This document shows, in pieces, positions 19,558 to 31,054 of a DNA stretch of 64,000 bases. Numbering within the stretch: position 1 is the stretch's first letter; every line of letters starts with the position of its first letter. Below the pieces are notes generated by a model. That model saw nothing but the letters and a program-made list of their open reading frames with translations, was not told where the DNA came from and searched no databases. Both the position numbers and the translations under genes were made by a program. The stretch is from contig JAPJBO010000226.1 of NCBI GenBank assembly GCA_030068145.1, positions 210,533 through 274,532 of the forward strand, in the 5' to 3' direction. The DNA is from Diplonema papillatum. Its lineage: Eukaryota > Euglenozoa > Diplonemea > Diplonemida > Diplonemidae.

Positions 19558-20370
19558 ATAATCTGTGGCGATTTGCGGTGTCGCGGTTATCTCTTCGTAC
19601 GTGATGTGTCATGCTTTTTTTGCCTCTTTAGCTCGACTTGATCGTCGCGCTCAGGCGCGCGTTTGGTGCCTCGCTTCTTCTTCGATTGCTCGTCCGGTTC
19701 ATCGGTTGCTGCACCGGCGCTTTCATACGCCGCACTTCACTTTCTGGTGCTCGTGGCACTCCCGCTCACTCCACTTTTCGTGTTCCGTAGCGTTGAACAC
19801 CGCCCATCTCGCCGCACGCTCCGCCCTTCCACCTCCGTACGTAGGGAAAAGATCCATCCCCCACGCCTCGCCGCTGAACTCGTGCCGTCGTCAGCTGTGT
19901 CTCGAGCACTTCCATCGTCTCCGTACCACCACGGAAGATCGGCCTCATCTCGTACCCCGTGAGGCACGGCGGGGCTCCCACCGTTCTCAGCGACCCTATC
20001 TTCTCCAGTTTCCTGTCTGGCAGAAGCGGTCCGTCGCCGTTTCGCTCCAGCGCATCCCCGACGGGTTTTAAAAGTTTTGCGAGTACCCTCGCACACATGC
20101 TCAACGGTGTCCCGTCCGTCGTCGCTACGACACTGTCCGGAAGATCCAGTTCGGTGCACACTTCAAAGTCGACGGCGAGCTCCACCATCGAGACGTCACC
20201 CGCCACCGACCAGCACATCCCATCCAGCCAATACTGCAGCGCCCGGAACCACCTCTCTCCTCCGACCGCCGCGAAGGTCTCCGGTCTCGCTTTGAAACCC
20301 GGCCGGCGCGGGGCCTCTGATAGAACATTTCCCGCTCTCCTTACCGCAGCTGATCCTGTCACTACCTGTC
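19545..20370 (-). mobile_element. Diverged OTU-LINE relative, 3' fragment (family 2)
   Basis: Minus-strand frame 20362-19766 encodes WFRALQYWLDGMCWSV, VSMVELAVDFEV and YEMRPIFRGGTETMEVLE. These align with TFYALVAWLSDMQWTE, SMLELAIDFELF and the following region of retrotransposon A, with low identity but the same order. After a frame change the sequence gives ECHEHQKVKCGV and a Lys/Arg-rich tail, like A's zinc and basic tail. The final ~70 bases (19615-19545) recur alone at 50335-50262. It is a dead 5'-truncated copy, sense to the host gene. Confidence 0.7.
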
Positions 20371-20744
20371 AAACCGTGACTCCCAGTCTGTCCTTCCTTC
20401 TCATCCTATTCCTTCCTCTTCGGGGCACGCATAGCACATGGCGCTCTGCGCAAGTTGGGGCCGTAATACTGCACCTTTGTAGCTCTTCCGCCCCCCCTTC
20501 GCCAGGGCCGACTGCAGAAAGTGGTCGCCACAAAGGAATTACCCCCCGAAATTCACCGATTTTGGCCTGGACCAGGTGGCTTGTCTCCTGGGGTCTTTGA
20601 TTTGATCCGCTCGAATAACCCGAAACTGTCCTTATTTTGTGACGAAAAAGTGCAAAGTAGCTTAGAAACGCTCTCCAGGACCCAAAGCTGCATCCCTGAA
20701 GCACTCGGCAAAAAAGCAAGAAACGAAAAAAAAAAAGACACCCC

Positions 20745-20900
20745 CCCCCATGTTGTACTACGGGGGAACTACGGGGAACTGGCCCACCGACCACACCGTA
20801 TATGCGCACTTTATTGTTTTTTTGCAAATATATGCATGTTCGTACAAACATGCATATATGGGTCGATTTAAAAAAAAGGGGGGGGGGGGGTTCACTTCTG
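20745..20900 (+). repeat. Repeat block with atatgcatgttcgtacaaac and a G-run
   Basis: Contains gggggaactacggggaactg shared with 18410-18440, and gcactttattgtttttttgc followed by aaatatatgcatgttcgtac shared in reverse with 28610-28660. It is followed by a 10-base-plus G-run at 20878. Confidence 0.65.
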
Positions 20901-21059
20901 GTCGGGGCTTTTGCTTTCCGTTGATGTTCACACAGCTCAGACACAAGGAATCATCCCAGAAAGTTGTTTTAGGAGGTTGTCTGACCATAAACTTGGAGAA
21001 GCCAGCAACACAACATGAAAACAGCCCCCAAAATGCTGAATTCACCCTATTTTCAATCA

Positions 21060-21190
21060 TTCTGGGGGAAAATTTGGTCAAAAATTTAGTCAAAAATTTG
21101 GTCAAAAATTTGGGTCCAAAAATTTGGTCAAAATTTTGGTCAAAAATTTGGTCAAAAATTTGGTCAAAATTTTGGTCAAAATTTTGGTCG
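21060..21190 (+). repeat. Tandem repeat, 12-bp unit aaaatttggtca
   Basis: About ten units of aaaatttggtca / aattttggtcaa with one gggtcc interruption. It is in SNF2 intron 1. The unit resembles the ggacccaaattt array at 22.3 kb, so the two may share an origin. Confidence 0.9.
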
Positions 21191-22247
21191 AGTTTTTGGG
21201 GACAGTCTTGGGCGGTCCACCGAACCCACACAGAAGTATGTCGAAAGCCAACACTGATGCAGCCGACCTGAAGCCGAGGTACCTGGCTTTAGAAAACCCC
21301 CCAGATGACATCAAACCTGCCCCCAGAGCAAACTGAAACTGGTCTTCGTTTGTACCTTCTAGCTTTCATTCGTTCATTCGATACATTTTGCATTTGTTTG
21401 CGGAACTTGCGTAGTTCCGCAAATACACCCAGCAGATCAAAGAAAGGGGGGAAAGGTGGAAAATGCAGATCAAACAGGAGTAGAATGCGCGCACGCTTAT
21501 CCGTCTCTTGACTTACTATGCCGTGTTCTGAAAGCTGTCGAGGGGCCCCTCCATAGGTTCTCGCATGATTCGTTCGCCTTTGTAACACTATCCGTTTGTA
21601 GTAAGCTTCGCAATTGTGTTCTTGCAATATCTAACCGAATGGTGGGTGGCGGATTTCCGCGCTCGTGCGCAAGACACAATTATGCTGCTTTTGCAGTGCA
21701 AGCTGAACCCGGTTCGCGACTTCGGTTGCGGTAAAGTGTTACAAAGTCTTCGGCTTTCAGATCCGGATACGCCTTATGCAACATGATAGTTATGAGGTCA
21801 CTTGAAGGATACCCGTGTGCAGCGTTCGAAAGAGTTTGCGTATCTGGAGTCTTTTTTTTTTGGGGGGGGGGAAGGCCCTTTTGACCCTGTATTTTTTGAG
21901 AAGATTTTTGAAACAGCCCGAAGATATTCGTCGATTCCTGATATTCGTCCAGCGTAATTGTTGTCCAGATTACTGACCGGGTTCCAAGTACATGCTGTCA
22001 ATTCTGTCTGAGTGCGCAACGCAGTTTACTGATAGCCTTCTGTGCCAGGGGTCGGATACATTTACTTGCTGACCGGTGCTAATGCTGTAAAGGCCCACCT
22101 ATCAGGACGTGCGTTCAGCTCCACAAGGTTCGTTTTGTTAAGGCAACTCATGATCACTTCGGTGTCAGGGATTAGTCCTGCTAGAAACTACTTGTGGCCG
22201 CTGCTCCGTTGCGTGGTCTTCTCTCCGTACAGTGTTCGACGTCCTTC

Positions 22248-22562
22248 CAGAATTGGGACCCAATTTCTGGATCCAAGTTCTGGATCCAAATTCTGGATCC
22301 AAATTCTGGATCCAAATTTTTTGGACCCAAATTTTTGGACCCAATTTTTTGGACCCGAATTTTCGGACCCGAATTTTTGGACCCAAATTTTGGACCCAAA
22401 TTTTTGGACCCAAATTTTTGGACCCAAATTTTGGACTCAAATTTTGGACCCGAATTTTTGGACCACCCAAATTTTGGACCCAAATTTTTGGACCCAAATT
22501 TTTGGACCCAAATTTTGGACCCAAATTTTGGACCCAAATTTTGGACCAATTTTTGGACCAAA
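22248..22562 (+). repeat. Tandem repeat, 14-15-bp unit ttggacccaaattt
   Basis: About 21 units with graded variation (tctggatccaaa at the left, ttttggacccaaa in the middle and right). It creates long meaningless open frames on both strands. It is in SNF2 intron 1. Confidence 0.95.
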
Positions 22563-22701
22563 AAACACTAAAAAACTGATCCTCCAAAATTTTGACATAC
22601 TTTTTGCAAATATATAAAACGGGTTTGCTTGCACAGCGGCAGTTCAAGTTCGTATCCGTTCACAAACCGCCACTTTCAACGTCAGAAAGATAGGGAACGT
22701 C

Positions 22702-23064
22702 ATGGTCATCGGGTCATATGAGAAAGACAGCCTTGGCAATGTGACAGTTCATGACTTCAGTGGTGAACCGGGGTGCAAACTTCGAGCGAAAACCCGCCCT
22801 GTGGCCTTCACGTTCACGCCAAAGGTCTCGGACAAGCTGCCGCTGTGCAACTCAGATAGTGAGTGTGACGTACTGAGTAGCAGGAGTGAGTGCTCGTCAT
22901 CTAGCTCAAGCGAAGGTCTGAAAGGAAGGCTCCATAAAAAGCGGCTCAAGAAGAAACAGGTTTTCGACGAGCTGGCTGCGAAAGACCAAAAAGAGGCTAA
23001 GAGAGCAAGAACCACTGGCAGGAAACCTGTAGCAAAGTCAGCAAGTCGCGGCACGAAGCGGTAG
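22702..23064 (+). CDS. Small Ser/Lys-rich ORF beside the hAT gene, unknown
   Basis: 120 codons from MVIGSYEKDSLGNVTVHDFS: an acidic/serine-rich middle (SDSECDVLSS, then a six-Ser run) and a basic C-terminus (LHKKRLKKKQVF, RTTGRKP) that could bind nucleic acid. It lies on the same strand as the hAT transposase, about 360 bases upstream. It could be an accessory ORF of that transposon, an upstream exon, or an unrelated gene. No domain was recognised. Confidence 0.45.
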   Translation: MVIGSYEKDSLGNVTVHDFSGEPGCKLRAKTRPVAFTFTPKVSDKLPLCNSDSECDVLSSRSECSSSSSSEGLKGRLHKKRLKKKQVFDELAAKDQKEAKRARTTGRKPVAKSASRGTKR

Positions 23065-23202
23065 CCAACTCGATGGTATTCCGCTGCTCTTTTCCTTCCT
23101 TCATCAGAATCAATCAAGGGACATCGAAATCCAGAAAAACAGCGTTTTGTGCTCAAAAGAAGGCTCGCCGAGAGCATTTGAGCTCGAAATCGGCTCGCAA
23201 AC

Positions 23203-23290
23203 ATGGTTTTTGGGGGGGTGTGGGTCCTATACCCCACTTGCCCAGTATCTTACTATGCCAGAAAACATCTGCCCAAACCCCCCCCCCTAG
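23203..23290 (+). repeat. 85-bp repeat: gggtcc-atacccc core, copy 1
   Basis: ggtttttgggggggtgtggg, then tcctataccccacttgccca, gtatcttact and aaacatctgcccaaac, ending in a C-run. It is nearly identical to 28450-28540. The centre is a near palindrome of the form GGGT..ATACCCC. Confidence 0.8.
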
Positions 23291-23425
23291 GCCCTGCCCG
23301 AAGGAATCAACCACCCCCGGGTGGGCTAGTCTGACACAAGTTGTCAACAGGAAAAAAAAAAAAAAAAAACCACATAGCGTTCGGGTTGGGGCTTACCGGG
23401 TGGGAGCGGTAACGGGAGGGCCAGT

Positions 23426-24755
23426 ATGCCACCAAAGAAGCTACAGCGTGTGGATCCAAAGAAGGAGGGGATTCCCCGGGACATCGCAAGCATGTTCGGG
23501 CTCGCATCTCGGCAAACAGGACGGCAGACCAACGTCCCGAAAGAGGGGACAAACACGGAGTACGAGCGGTGGACAAAGGAGTCGTACTCAGAAGTTGAGA
23601 AGGCCAACTCCCTGCACGACTTTCTGCACGAAAATCACCCGACCTACTTCCTTTGCGATGTCGTGATAAACCGCGCAACTGAAGGTTTAGCAGGCTTTAC
23701 CCGCGTGACACCCCAGACAGTCCAGGCCTATCATGCCGAAGTGGCCACGCCCTACGTTAACGGGCTAATCTCTGACCTTCGTTCGGGTTTGAAGAGCAAC
23801 CTGGGTGTCATGGAGGGATTCAGCCTTTTTGACCTGAGTGGGCCTGTGGCTGGAAACCAACCTGAGGCGGTCAGACTTGTTGATATTCTTGTCGCCCATT
23901 ACGGCGAGGAAAAGGTCCGACCAACCCAGGAAGGCAGATCCGCACGTTCTCCTCCCTTTCTCAATGCCCGCTTCATTGCAGATTTCAGGAATGAGGTTTT
24001 TCCCCGAGCCGACGACGAGCACAGATCTGTTCTCGAGGAGCTCAAAACTGTTGCAAACACACTGACTCGCTACAGCTATACCGCAGCCCTAAAGCTGTTT
24101 CTCATGGATGTCACACTGACCTCTCTGTACCCGTGCACAAGCCTCCTCATGAACGCGGCCCTTTCGACACCTCTCGGAACGGCATCGGTTGAAAGACTGT
24201 TCGGTTTGATGAAGCTGATCAAAACGAGGCAAAGGTGGCATACAGCATGCAGTTGCAGCAAAAAAAAAAAAAACACGCCCAGACCGGAACTCAGGATTTT
24301 TTCGAAGCCCCGTATAAACCCCTGCTGGTCTGGGTCAAAAAAAAAAAAATCTCAGCTATTATTATTTTCCCGGAGGAACCGGCTACCCACAGTGTACTTC
24401 ACACTGTGTACTACAGTGTGTACAGGGTACCAGTGTGCACCACGGGGTACCACAGTGTGCTATCACGGGGTACCACAGTGTACTACCACCGTGTTCAACC
24501 ACCGGGTGCCACAGTGTGGCACCAATGCGGAGAAGCACGTCGACAAAAGCCAAGAAGAGGCTTCACGAGCAGACGCTGACCGACGTGCTAATGCTCGGGC
24601 TCAATGGCCCGTATGAACGTGGCAGCGGCATCCCGAGGAGCGCTATGGAGGCGTACCTCAATGCGTGGATTGCGAGCCCAAGAACGCTGAACTTCGCCAC
24701 GTGGCCGGAGTATGAAGCGTGCGTCGACAAAGAGGGGGCCATGCGCAAAATATGA
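23426..24755 (+). CDS. hAT-family transposase (C-terminal part), two exons
   Basis: Exons 23426-24234 and 24533-24755, joined in phase 2 across a GT-AG intron (gtggca donor, ggag acceptor), give 343 residues. The signature is the hAT C-terminal dimerisation region: YPCTSLLMNAALSTPLGTAS followed by VERLFGLMKLIKTRQR, restored across the splice to STKAKKRLHEQ and LMLGLNGP, as in other hAT proteins. The N-terminal BED finger and most of the catalytic half are missing compared with the usual 600-700 residues, so it may be a truncated or domesticated copy, or earlier exons were missed. It is inside SNF2 intron 1 on the opposite strand. No terminal inverted repeats were identified. Confidence 0.75.
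24385..24520 (+). repeat. Cluster of cacagtgtg / ggtaccacagtgtg palindromic units
   Basis: At least six degenerate copies of ggtaccacagtgtg or cacactgtg lie within 135 bases, next to A-runs at 24258 and 24337. It makes up most of the hAT gene's intron. Confidence 0.8.
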
Positions 24756-25904
24756 TGACTAACCCAAGGCTGCTGCAATCGGCCCTTCATTGACGCTGTT
24801 CGTCCCTTTGTTTCCCGTAGCAGGCGTATGGCTTTCTTCGTTCTTTGTCCACCATCCCACCGCTATCCGGTACGACTTCGCTCTGCAGGCATTCGTTGCC
24901 GAACGGGGGTGGCTGCCCTCCTGCAACACCCCCTGTGCACCAAATTTGGATACAGACCAGTTTACCAGTTCTGGGCTCGGGGGTCGAGGTCAGAGCTAGT
25001 TTGCTGCACCAGAACCGAGAAAGAACAAAAAAGAAGAATACTACGCACCAAACCCACCACCCTCCCCAACCCGGGCTTCCTTTTTACCCCTGCAAACCCG
25101 TGAATAGGTGCTACGGGAGTATCTGGCAACCGCTGCTTAACGGTGCTCACGTGGGCGGTGTCTTCGGACAGCACCTCGTGATGTTCGCATCACAAAACAA
25201 AGAAGACAGTGAAATGGTCGTTACCTGGTCGGGTTTCGCTCGCGACCGTTTCCTGAACAATCCTTCACTAAATCCGCGGTTAAATAACCTGGCCTCAGTG
25301 GTGCAAGCACCCCGCGCTCTTCAAACCCAAGAAACATTCCCCCCCCCCCCTTTGCACTCACACGGTATGTGTCGTTTTATTTCTGCAGCTTGTATTTTGG
25401 CCCAGAAATTCCGAAAATAAACGCCATAAACTAGTGGTCAAGCCCCCAAATGCGTCTCAAACCCCCCTAATAGCACACCGGACATACAGTGGCTGGTGCG
25501 GTGAACAGGCAGGAGTCTTGGGGGCTGGCAATGAGGAATCTGCACGTAAAAACAGGAGTCTCCGAGGCCAATTTGGTGCGCACATGGTTACCCGGAGCGG
25601 AATACACATTTCTTTCTCCAGGTGCTGACCCTTGCGGCCCATTCCCAGACCACAGTGGAAAATCTGAAAAAATGTCTGTTTTTGGCCCTATTTTGGATCA
25701 TGCGGGAGGGGGGGGTGGGGGTACCATACCCCCCATCTGTGTGGGTTTGTGAGCTCCTATGCATGGCACGGGGCCCATCTGGTAGGAAATAACACTCAGA
25801 AGTTGTTTTTGGGGTGATCCTGGGCCCAGAAATACCCGGGTTTGACTCAGAAATTTTTGAGCTGAAGAAGTGCAAAGGTGGGGGGGGGGGGCCGGCTATG
25901 TAGG
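24756..25904. other. Intron stretch without recognised gene
   Basis: Part of SNF2 intron 1. It contains C- and G-runs (25340, 25710) and a ggggtaccataccccc near-palindrome at 25722-25740 related to the 23.2 and 28.5 kb repeat core. No coding signal was recognised. Confidence 0.5.
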
Positions 25905-27185
25905 ATGGAAACGTTGGAAACGTTTCCGTTTCCGTTTCCGTTTCCTTCTTTTTGGCGGTGGATGGAAACGCCGTTTCTTTTCAAAAGAAACGGCTGGTAT
26001 GCCACTAGTATACTGGCTGAAGGTCCGACCGGAAATGTGTGTCGAACGGCGGACCCCGCAATCCAGTGGGAAACCATGGACAAGGTGGCTCCGAAAAAGA
26101 GGGAGGAAAGAAGCATAAGAGTTGCGACCGCGTGGAGCAGACGCAACCACACGCATCCGGTTGTGATGACTTTGAGGTCTGCAGCTCTTTATACCAATGG
26201 CTGTTGTAGCGACGATGCTCTGTTATGCGAGGCCGTTGGCCAACGCGCTGAAGACGATCGGGAAAGCACATCCGCTTCCAATAATAGGCTATACAGATAC
26301 GGTCGTTCAGGACAGCGGGAGCACCGCCGCGCCACAGGCTACAAGACCGGGGTTTTTCGGCGGCGTAAGACAAAGAGGGAGTGCAATCAGCATCAGGAGG
26401 TGAGAAGGGCACACGTATGCCGGGGCAATGTTGAACCCGCCAGAAAAGCGATGGCCACGCAGTAACGTGTGCGCTAAACATCGCTTGCCACAGTGCACCT
26501 TGCATACGACGACGGGTGGCAACCGTCACCGGAAGGGGCACCATCGGGCGGTGTTGTCGGAGCATAGACAGCGACGGCAGGAAGAACCCCACCGACAATG
26601 CAGAAGAGGACGGCAGATTCAAAAAGCCCCACTCGGCACGGCTGCCGATACAAGTAAACATGAGAACGTGGGTTGGAAGCAGCAGAGGACGAAGTGGTAG
26701 GCACAGAAGAGTGGAATCTGGTGTCAGAAAACCTCAGCATCCGCATGTGACGACATTCTGCATCATTAGCTTGTGGTTACCTATTTGCTCGTGTCAGATC
26801 GCCGATGAAAGAAAGCGGTGAGCATCAGCGACTGCTCTGCACAAACGAGACCGCGACGACACACAAGAAGGGGCCGAGCCAAGTCGAAGAACAGCCCAGG
26901 AAGGGCCCTGAAGAGTCAGAGAGCCCGCCAGAAGACGGAGGAAGAGAAGTGCCCGCTAGTAGATCAAAAGAAGAAGGTGATCCCGCCCTCTGAAAGGAAA
27001 GCCAAAATTTGGCTGGAAACGGACACCTGACGGACACACAGAAGGACCCGCGAAGTGGTATCCTATAGGACCCCTCAGCATGACCTTCCGGCGTTTCTTT
27101 TAAAAGAAACGGAAACGTTTCCGTTTCCGTTTCCGTTTCCGTTTCCATATTTCGAAAAAACTAAAAGAAACGGCGTTTCCATCCA
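25905..27185. mobile_element. Fold-back-like element with ggaaac-repeat termini
   Basis: About 1.28 kb bounded by ggatggaaacg (25905) and its exact reverse complement cgtttccatcc (27185). Each end also carries a run of tttccg hexamers and a palindrome of the form cgtttctttt-n-aaaagaaacg (25972-25992 and 27097-27116). Interior open frames show no known transposase. There is no clear target duplication. A non-autonomous DNA transposon of fold-back type is the best fit. It sits in SNF2 intron 1. Confidence 0.6.
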
Positions 27186-28385
27186 ACTTAGCCCTAGGGG
27201 GGGTCAAAAGGTCTTTTTTTGCGTCAAAATGGTGACATTTTCAGCCTGTAGACTTAACGGCAGTTTAAGCCTAAAAAAACATGCAACCCGCCTCAGAAAT
27301 GCCCGGAAACGTGTTTTTGGGGGAAGTTTCATGGAAAATGGCCCAGGGGGGGGTGTATTAGTTGATGGTTTTAGGGTGGACACCGTTTGGTACCGGCTAG
27401 CAGCCTGTGGGTGTGCTTCACTGTTCATACCATGCAAAGATGAGGCTACAATCACGTGCAGGCAGCCACAAATGGAAGCAACAAAAGGGCAAACGACACC
27501 CAGGAGGAAGGTAGCTATGAACGTTGCTCGTCTGGATGGTTAACAACGTCCCAAAAGGCTCTCTGAGTCTTGCGCAAGCTGAGGGGTTGTTGACACCGCA
27601 GGCAGCAGCTCTTCCCCGAACTTCTGCTGGAGCGATATTCACAAAGTTCGATGTCTTTCCGAGAAAAACAATGAGATGCTCTCATCCGTAGTGGGATTTT
27701 CCAGATCCCAACGTTTTTGTTGAAGGGATGCACGCGACAGTGTCTTTTATTCAAGTTCGCCTTTCGTACACCACCCCGAAAGGGTCGCATTGCACACGCA
27801 CGGAAGACAATACTGGTCACCGGGGTGTATCTCTGGTACCTAACCCCAACGCACGTTGAGCTTGAACAAAAATAGAAAACTGGACTTGAACGAAAAGGTT
27901 CGGCGGTGGATTTATAGGACTGCCACGACATAGCAGCTCAGGGCAGGGTATCTGTAGCTTGCGGTAGCACGCTACACGACACAGGCCACTACGAAAGCTG
28001 GCGCTGACGTCAAGGACTCGAGGGGGCGGCACGTTACGAAGCCGTACCTCTTTTATTGAGTCGCTTGTCAATGCCTCCTACGAAGCCCCACCATCCCCAA
28101 CTCTCAGGAAAGTCTTTTGAGTAAAAATACATAGGTTTGGGCAGTGTTGTTTTCCTTCTTCGGTTCATGCTGTCACTATTTTTGAGGTTGTTACCTAAAA
28201 GAAGAACACCGGTACCAAACGGTGTCCACCCTGAGTCCAAAAATTGGGCACTCGTAAAAAGGCCTTTTCGGGGCACTTCAGCAGCCAAAAAGCATGTTTT
28301 AGGCATTTCTATACGGTTCTGGGGCGGTTTACCAAATTGTATTGCCTTTTAGGAGCCCTTAAGTGGTTCCCAAAAAAATGACCTA
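27186..28385. other. Intron stretch without recognised gene
   Basis: Part of SNF2 intron 1. It begins with a G-run after the fold-back element. Only short open frames, no recognisable domain. Confidence 0.5.
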
Positions 28386-28389
28386 TTTT

Positions 28390-28767
28390 GACAGCTTTTT
28401 ACCCCCCCCCCCCCCCCCCCCCCCCCCTTTTGGCATCGTACCATATATAAAAACGGTTTCTGGGGGGATATGGGTCCCATACCCCACATGCCCAGTATCT
28501 TACTGAGCCATAAAACATCTGCCCAAACCCCCCCCCCCTTTTGGCATCGTACCATATGCATATGCATATATTTGCAAAAAAACATGCATATATTTGCAAA
28601 AAAACTTAAGTTTTTTTGCAAATATATGCATGTTCGTACAAAAAAACAATAAAGTGCGCATATATCTGTATATTACCCTTTTTTTTTTCCAAAAAAAAAT
28701 TTGGGGGCCATCGGCCCGCGGGAGCGTTTTAAAAAGACACAAGGTTTTGACCCTGCATGATATGCCG
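28390..28767 (-). repeat. Composite repeat: C-run, 85-bp repeat copy 2, inverted copy of the 18.3 kb repeat
   Basis: A C-run of over 25 bases at 28402, then 28450-28540 matching 23203-23290, then atgcatatatttgcaaaaaa units, and finally 28767-28600 matching 18318-18420 in reverse orientation. The 18.3 and 28.7 kb copies face each other across almost the whole SNF2 intron 1. Confidence 0.75.
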
Positions 28768-29197
28768 GCTGCAGGCACCAATGCTGCGGCTCCACCTCCT
28801 CGTTTGTGTTTGTTGCCGTGGCAACAAAAGTGTCCACAAGTCCTATACGCTTCCTGGAACGGTTACTGGAGGGGAGTGACACAGCTCCAAATGTCGCGAG
28901 CAGAGACGCAGTTGCTGGAGCAATTTGTCTGGTTGGTTCTGTTGGCGAACGAGATTGCAACCTTTAAACAGTGCACGTGTCGTTGTGTGGGCGTGTTTTT
29001 TGACCCCCCGGGGGCATGCTGCTTACCGGAGATGCGCGCTTTGAAAGGGGGCCTTCTCCATTGGAAACCAGAGGCAAGCTTTTTCGAAGGCGTCTCATGG
29101 AGTGCAGGGACCATCTCTCCGAGGAGTTTCCGGTCGCCTCACTACAACCACGTACTTCTAAGGCGGGCGTAAGAAGAAGAGGAAGTGTGGTCGCTAC

Positions 29198-29859
29198 CTG
29201 CGAATCTCGTTCATCCAGTTGTCCAGCGTACTCAGCGGCGCGACGACTAAGAACCGCAGAGGCTCGCTACCCAGCCATTCCTGCAGTTTGCACAGCCAAG
29301 CAATCGTCTGCGCGGTTTTTCCGAGGCCCATCTCGTCGGCGAGCACGCTGTTGACGCCGCGCTTCGAGTTTTCGTACAAGAACTCGACGCCTTCGAGCTG
29401 ATAACGCTTCAGCTGGATGCTTTGTACGGCCTCCGACTGCTTGAGGTCTTCCGGCGCGGTTTGCCTGGCCTCGACGTCGGAGATCCCGTCGATGCCCAAT
29501 TCCCTGAGGATCCGCTCAGTTTCGAACACGAGATTCTTGTACTTCTCGTTGCTGGTGTTCTCGAGGAGCAACCGGTAGGCGGTCTCGTCGCCGGTCCGCA
29601 GGGCCGTCAAGCGCTTCGCCTCCTCTTGCTGGACGTGCCTCTTCAGCGCTGCTTCGCACGCGTGGAGGAGTCGGCCCGCCTTCGCTTGGACGCCCCTGAC
29701 GTGGTTCACCGCGCGCACCAACCCTTCGCACCGCAGCGTCAGCGGCCGCTGCACGAACGCCGTCAGCGCCGTCTTCCCGGCCGGCACCAGCGGCGGACAG
29801 CCGACGGTGCCGCCCGCCAGCGGTTTGACGACGGGAGCCGACGCGTTGGCTTGCGGCAT
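29198..29859 (-). CDS. SNF2-family chromatin remodelling ATPase, N-terminal exon
   Basis: First block of the STH1/BRG1-like ATPase continued at 18158. Counting from the ATG at 29859: residues about 62-118 resemble an HSA domain (RHVQQEEAKRLTALRTGDE, AYRLLLENTSNEKYKNLVFE), the actin-related-protein binding helix of SWI/SNF and RSC ATPases. Then come LKRYQLEGVEFLYEN and the Walker A box DEMGLGKTAQTIAWL at about 175. The exon ends NWMNEIR plus AG at a gtagcg donor (phase 2) and joins 18158 to give IRR-VAPHFDVVKFHGGK. The N-terminus is short for the family, without an obvious QLQ domain. The frame is open somewhat further upstream, so the start could lie in another exon. Confidence 0.9.
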
Positions 29860-29959
29860 TGCCCCCTTTCCCGCGTTTCGGTGTGCCCCACGATCAAAGG
29901 GGGGAAGTGCCGGTTCGTCCGCCCTTTTTGATTTTGTCGTTATGTTGTGTTGCCGACTC

Positions 29960-30075
29960 GGGTTTTGGTTTTGTTGTTATGTTGTGTTGCCGACACGGGT
30001 TGATGTACAGTCTGGTGTCTTTCAACGTTTTTTGTTATCCTTCCTTTGGGTGGTGGTTCTGCTTCTAATCCGTTC
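29960..30075 (+). repeat. Repeat block upstream of SNF2 (gtgtcttt motif)
   Basis: gttatgttgtgttgccgac occurs twice, then acagtctggtgtctttcaac and ccttcctttgggtggtggtt, matching 16905-16975. It is 100-200 bases upstream of the SNF2 ATG. A shorter related motif precedes the kinase (13.98 kb) and cyclin 1 (53.48 kb) genes. Promoter role versus dispersed repeat cannot be decided here. Confidence 0.6.
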
Positions 30076-31054
30076 TCTTTTCCTTTTTCCGTTCACTGAT
30101 TTTCTTGCTTATTTGATGCTAATGACGCTGCTGATAAGGCCGTCGGTGATGATATTTTTTGTGTTTTCCGATACCCCGCGAAGGCTTTCTCGGGAGGGTG
30201 GTAGTGCAAACTCCTGCAGGTTGCTCATCTGGGGCAGAACTGCAACATGCGCACAATTCCAACCCGACTAGATGTTCTTACTGAGCAGTGAGCACGTCAC
30301 GTTGACGGGGTGCCGTTGTAGGCTCATCAGACACGACGCTAGCCCGTTCACTGCCGCGATGTATCCGTAGCTCAATTTAGTTATCAAGTTCAAAATCAGA
30401 ATCAGTGCCAAAGTAGATGCCGAGATGCAGCAGCAGGGTCAAGCTGCGTCTTGAGGGGGAACGTGCGTGGTTCAGAACTGGTGGTGCCACTGCATCGTCT
30501 CTGCGCAGAACACTTGCGGCGCGAAAGGAAGAAAGACCGCGGATGCTTTGTTGGGAAGGGTCGGTGATCTTCAGCTCCGAACGTTTTTTTTCATTGAGAC
30601 CAGGCTAGATTCACTTTTACGCTGTCGTGGAAACGGGGGCATCAAGGGCACAGCCTCGGCGACGTCTAAAGGAGACACGGTGCTGGCAATCCACCCAGCG
30701 TCCAGGCAGGGGGCGCACTCCTGTTAAATGGTGCAGCATATGGTCTTCCTGCGGGCTGTAGTGCCAGGCGTCAAGAACTGTGGCGTCCGATGTTCGCACC
30801 GCACGGCAGTTTAAGAGCTGGCGCCACGACCTTGTCCGCGAGCTCGCCTAGAAGAAGATGCGCGGTTCCTAAAGCGCTCTTCAAAGGTGGCACTGTAGCC
30901 GTTTCAACAGCGGATATAGCAACGCGGTAGAACGCGATTGCAAGCATGCTCTCGGCTGCGCATGGTGATGGCGAAGGACAACGCAGCTAGCGGCTCGCTG
31001 CTCGTCGGAAGGAAGGAAGGGTTGCTTGCTGGAAGGCCACGCTCGTGTGCAACG
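30076..31054. other. Gap between SNF2 and biotin genes
   Basis: Only short open frames, no recognised domain, and no tandem repeat of note. Confidence 0.5.

Noticed and set aside
22165..22647. Open frames rich in GPKFW/LDPNF repeats
   Set aside because: Artefact of the ttggacccaaattt satellite; similar open frames occur on both strands.
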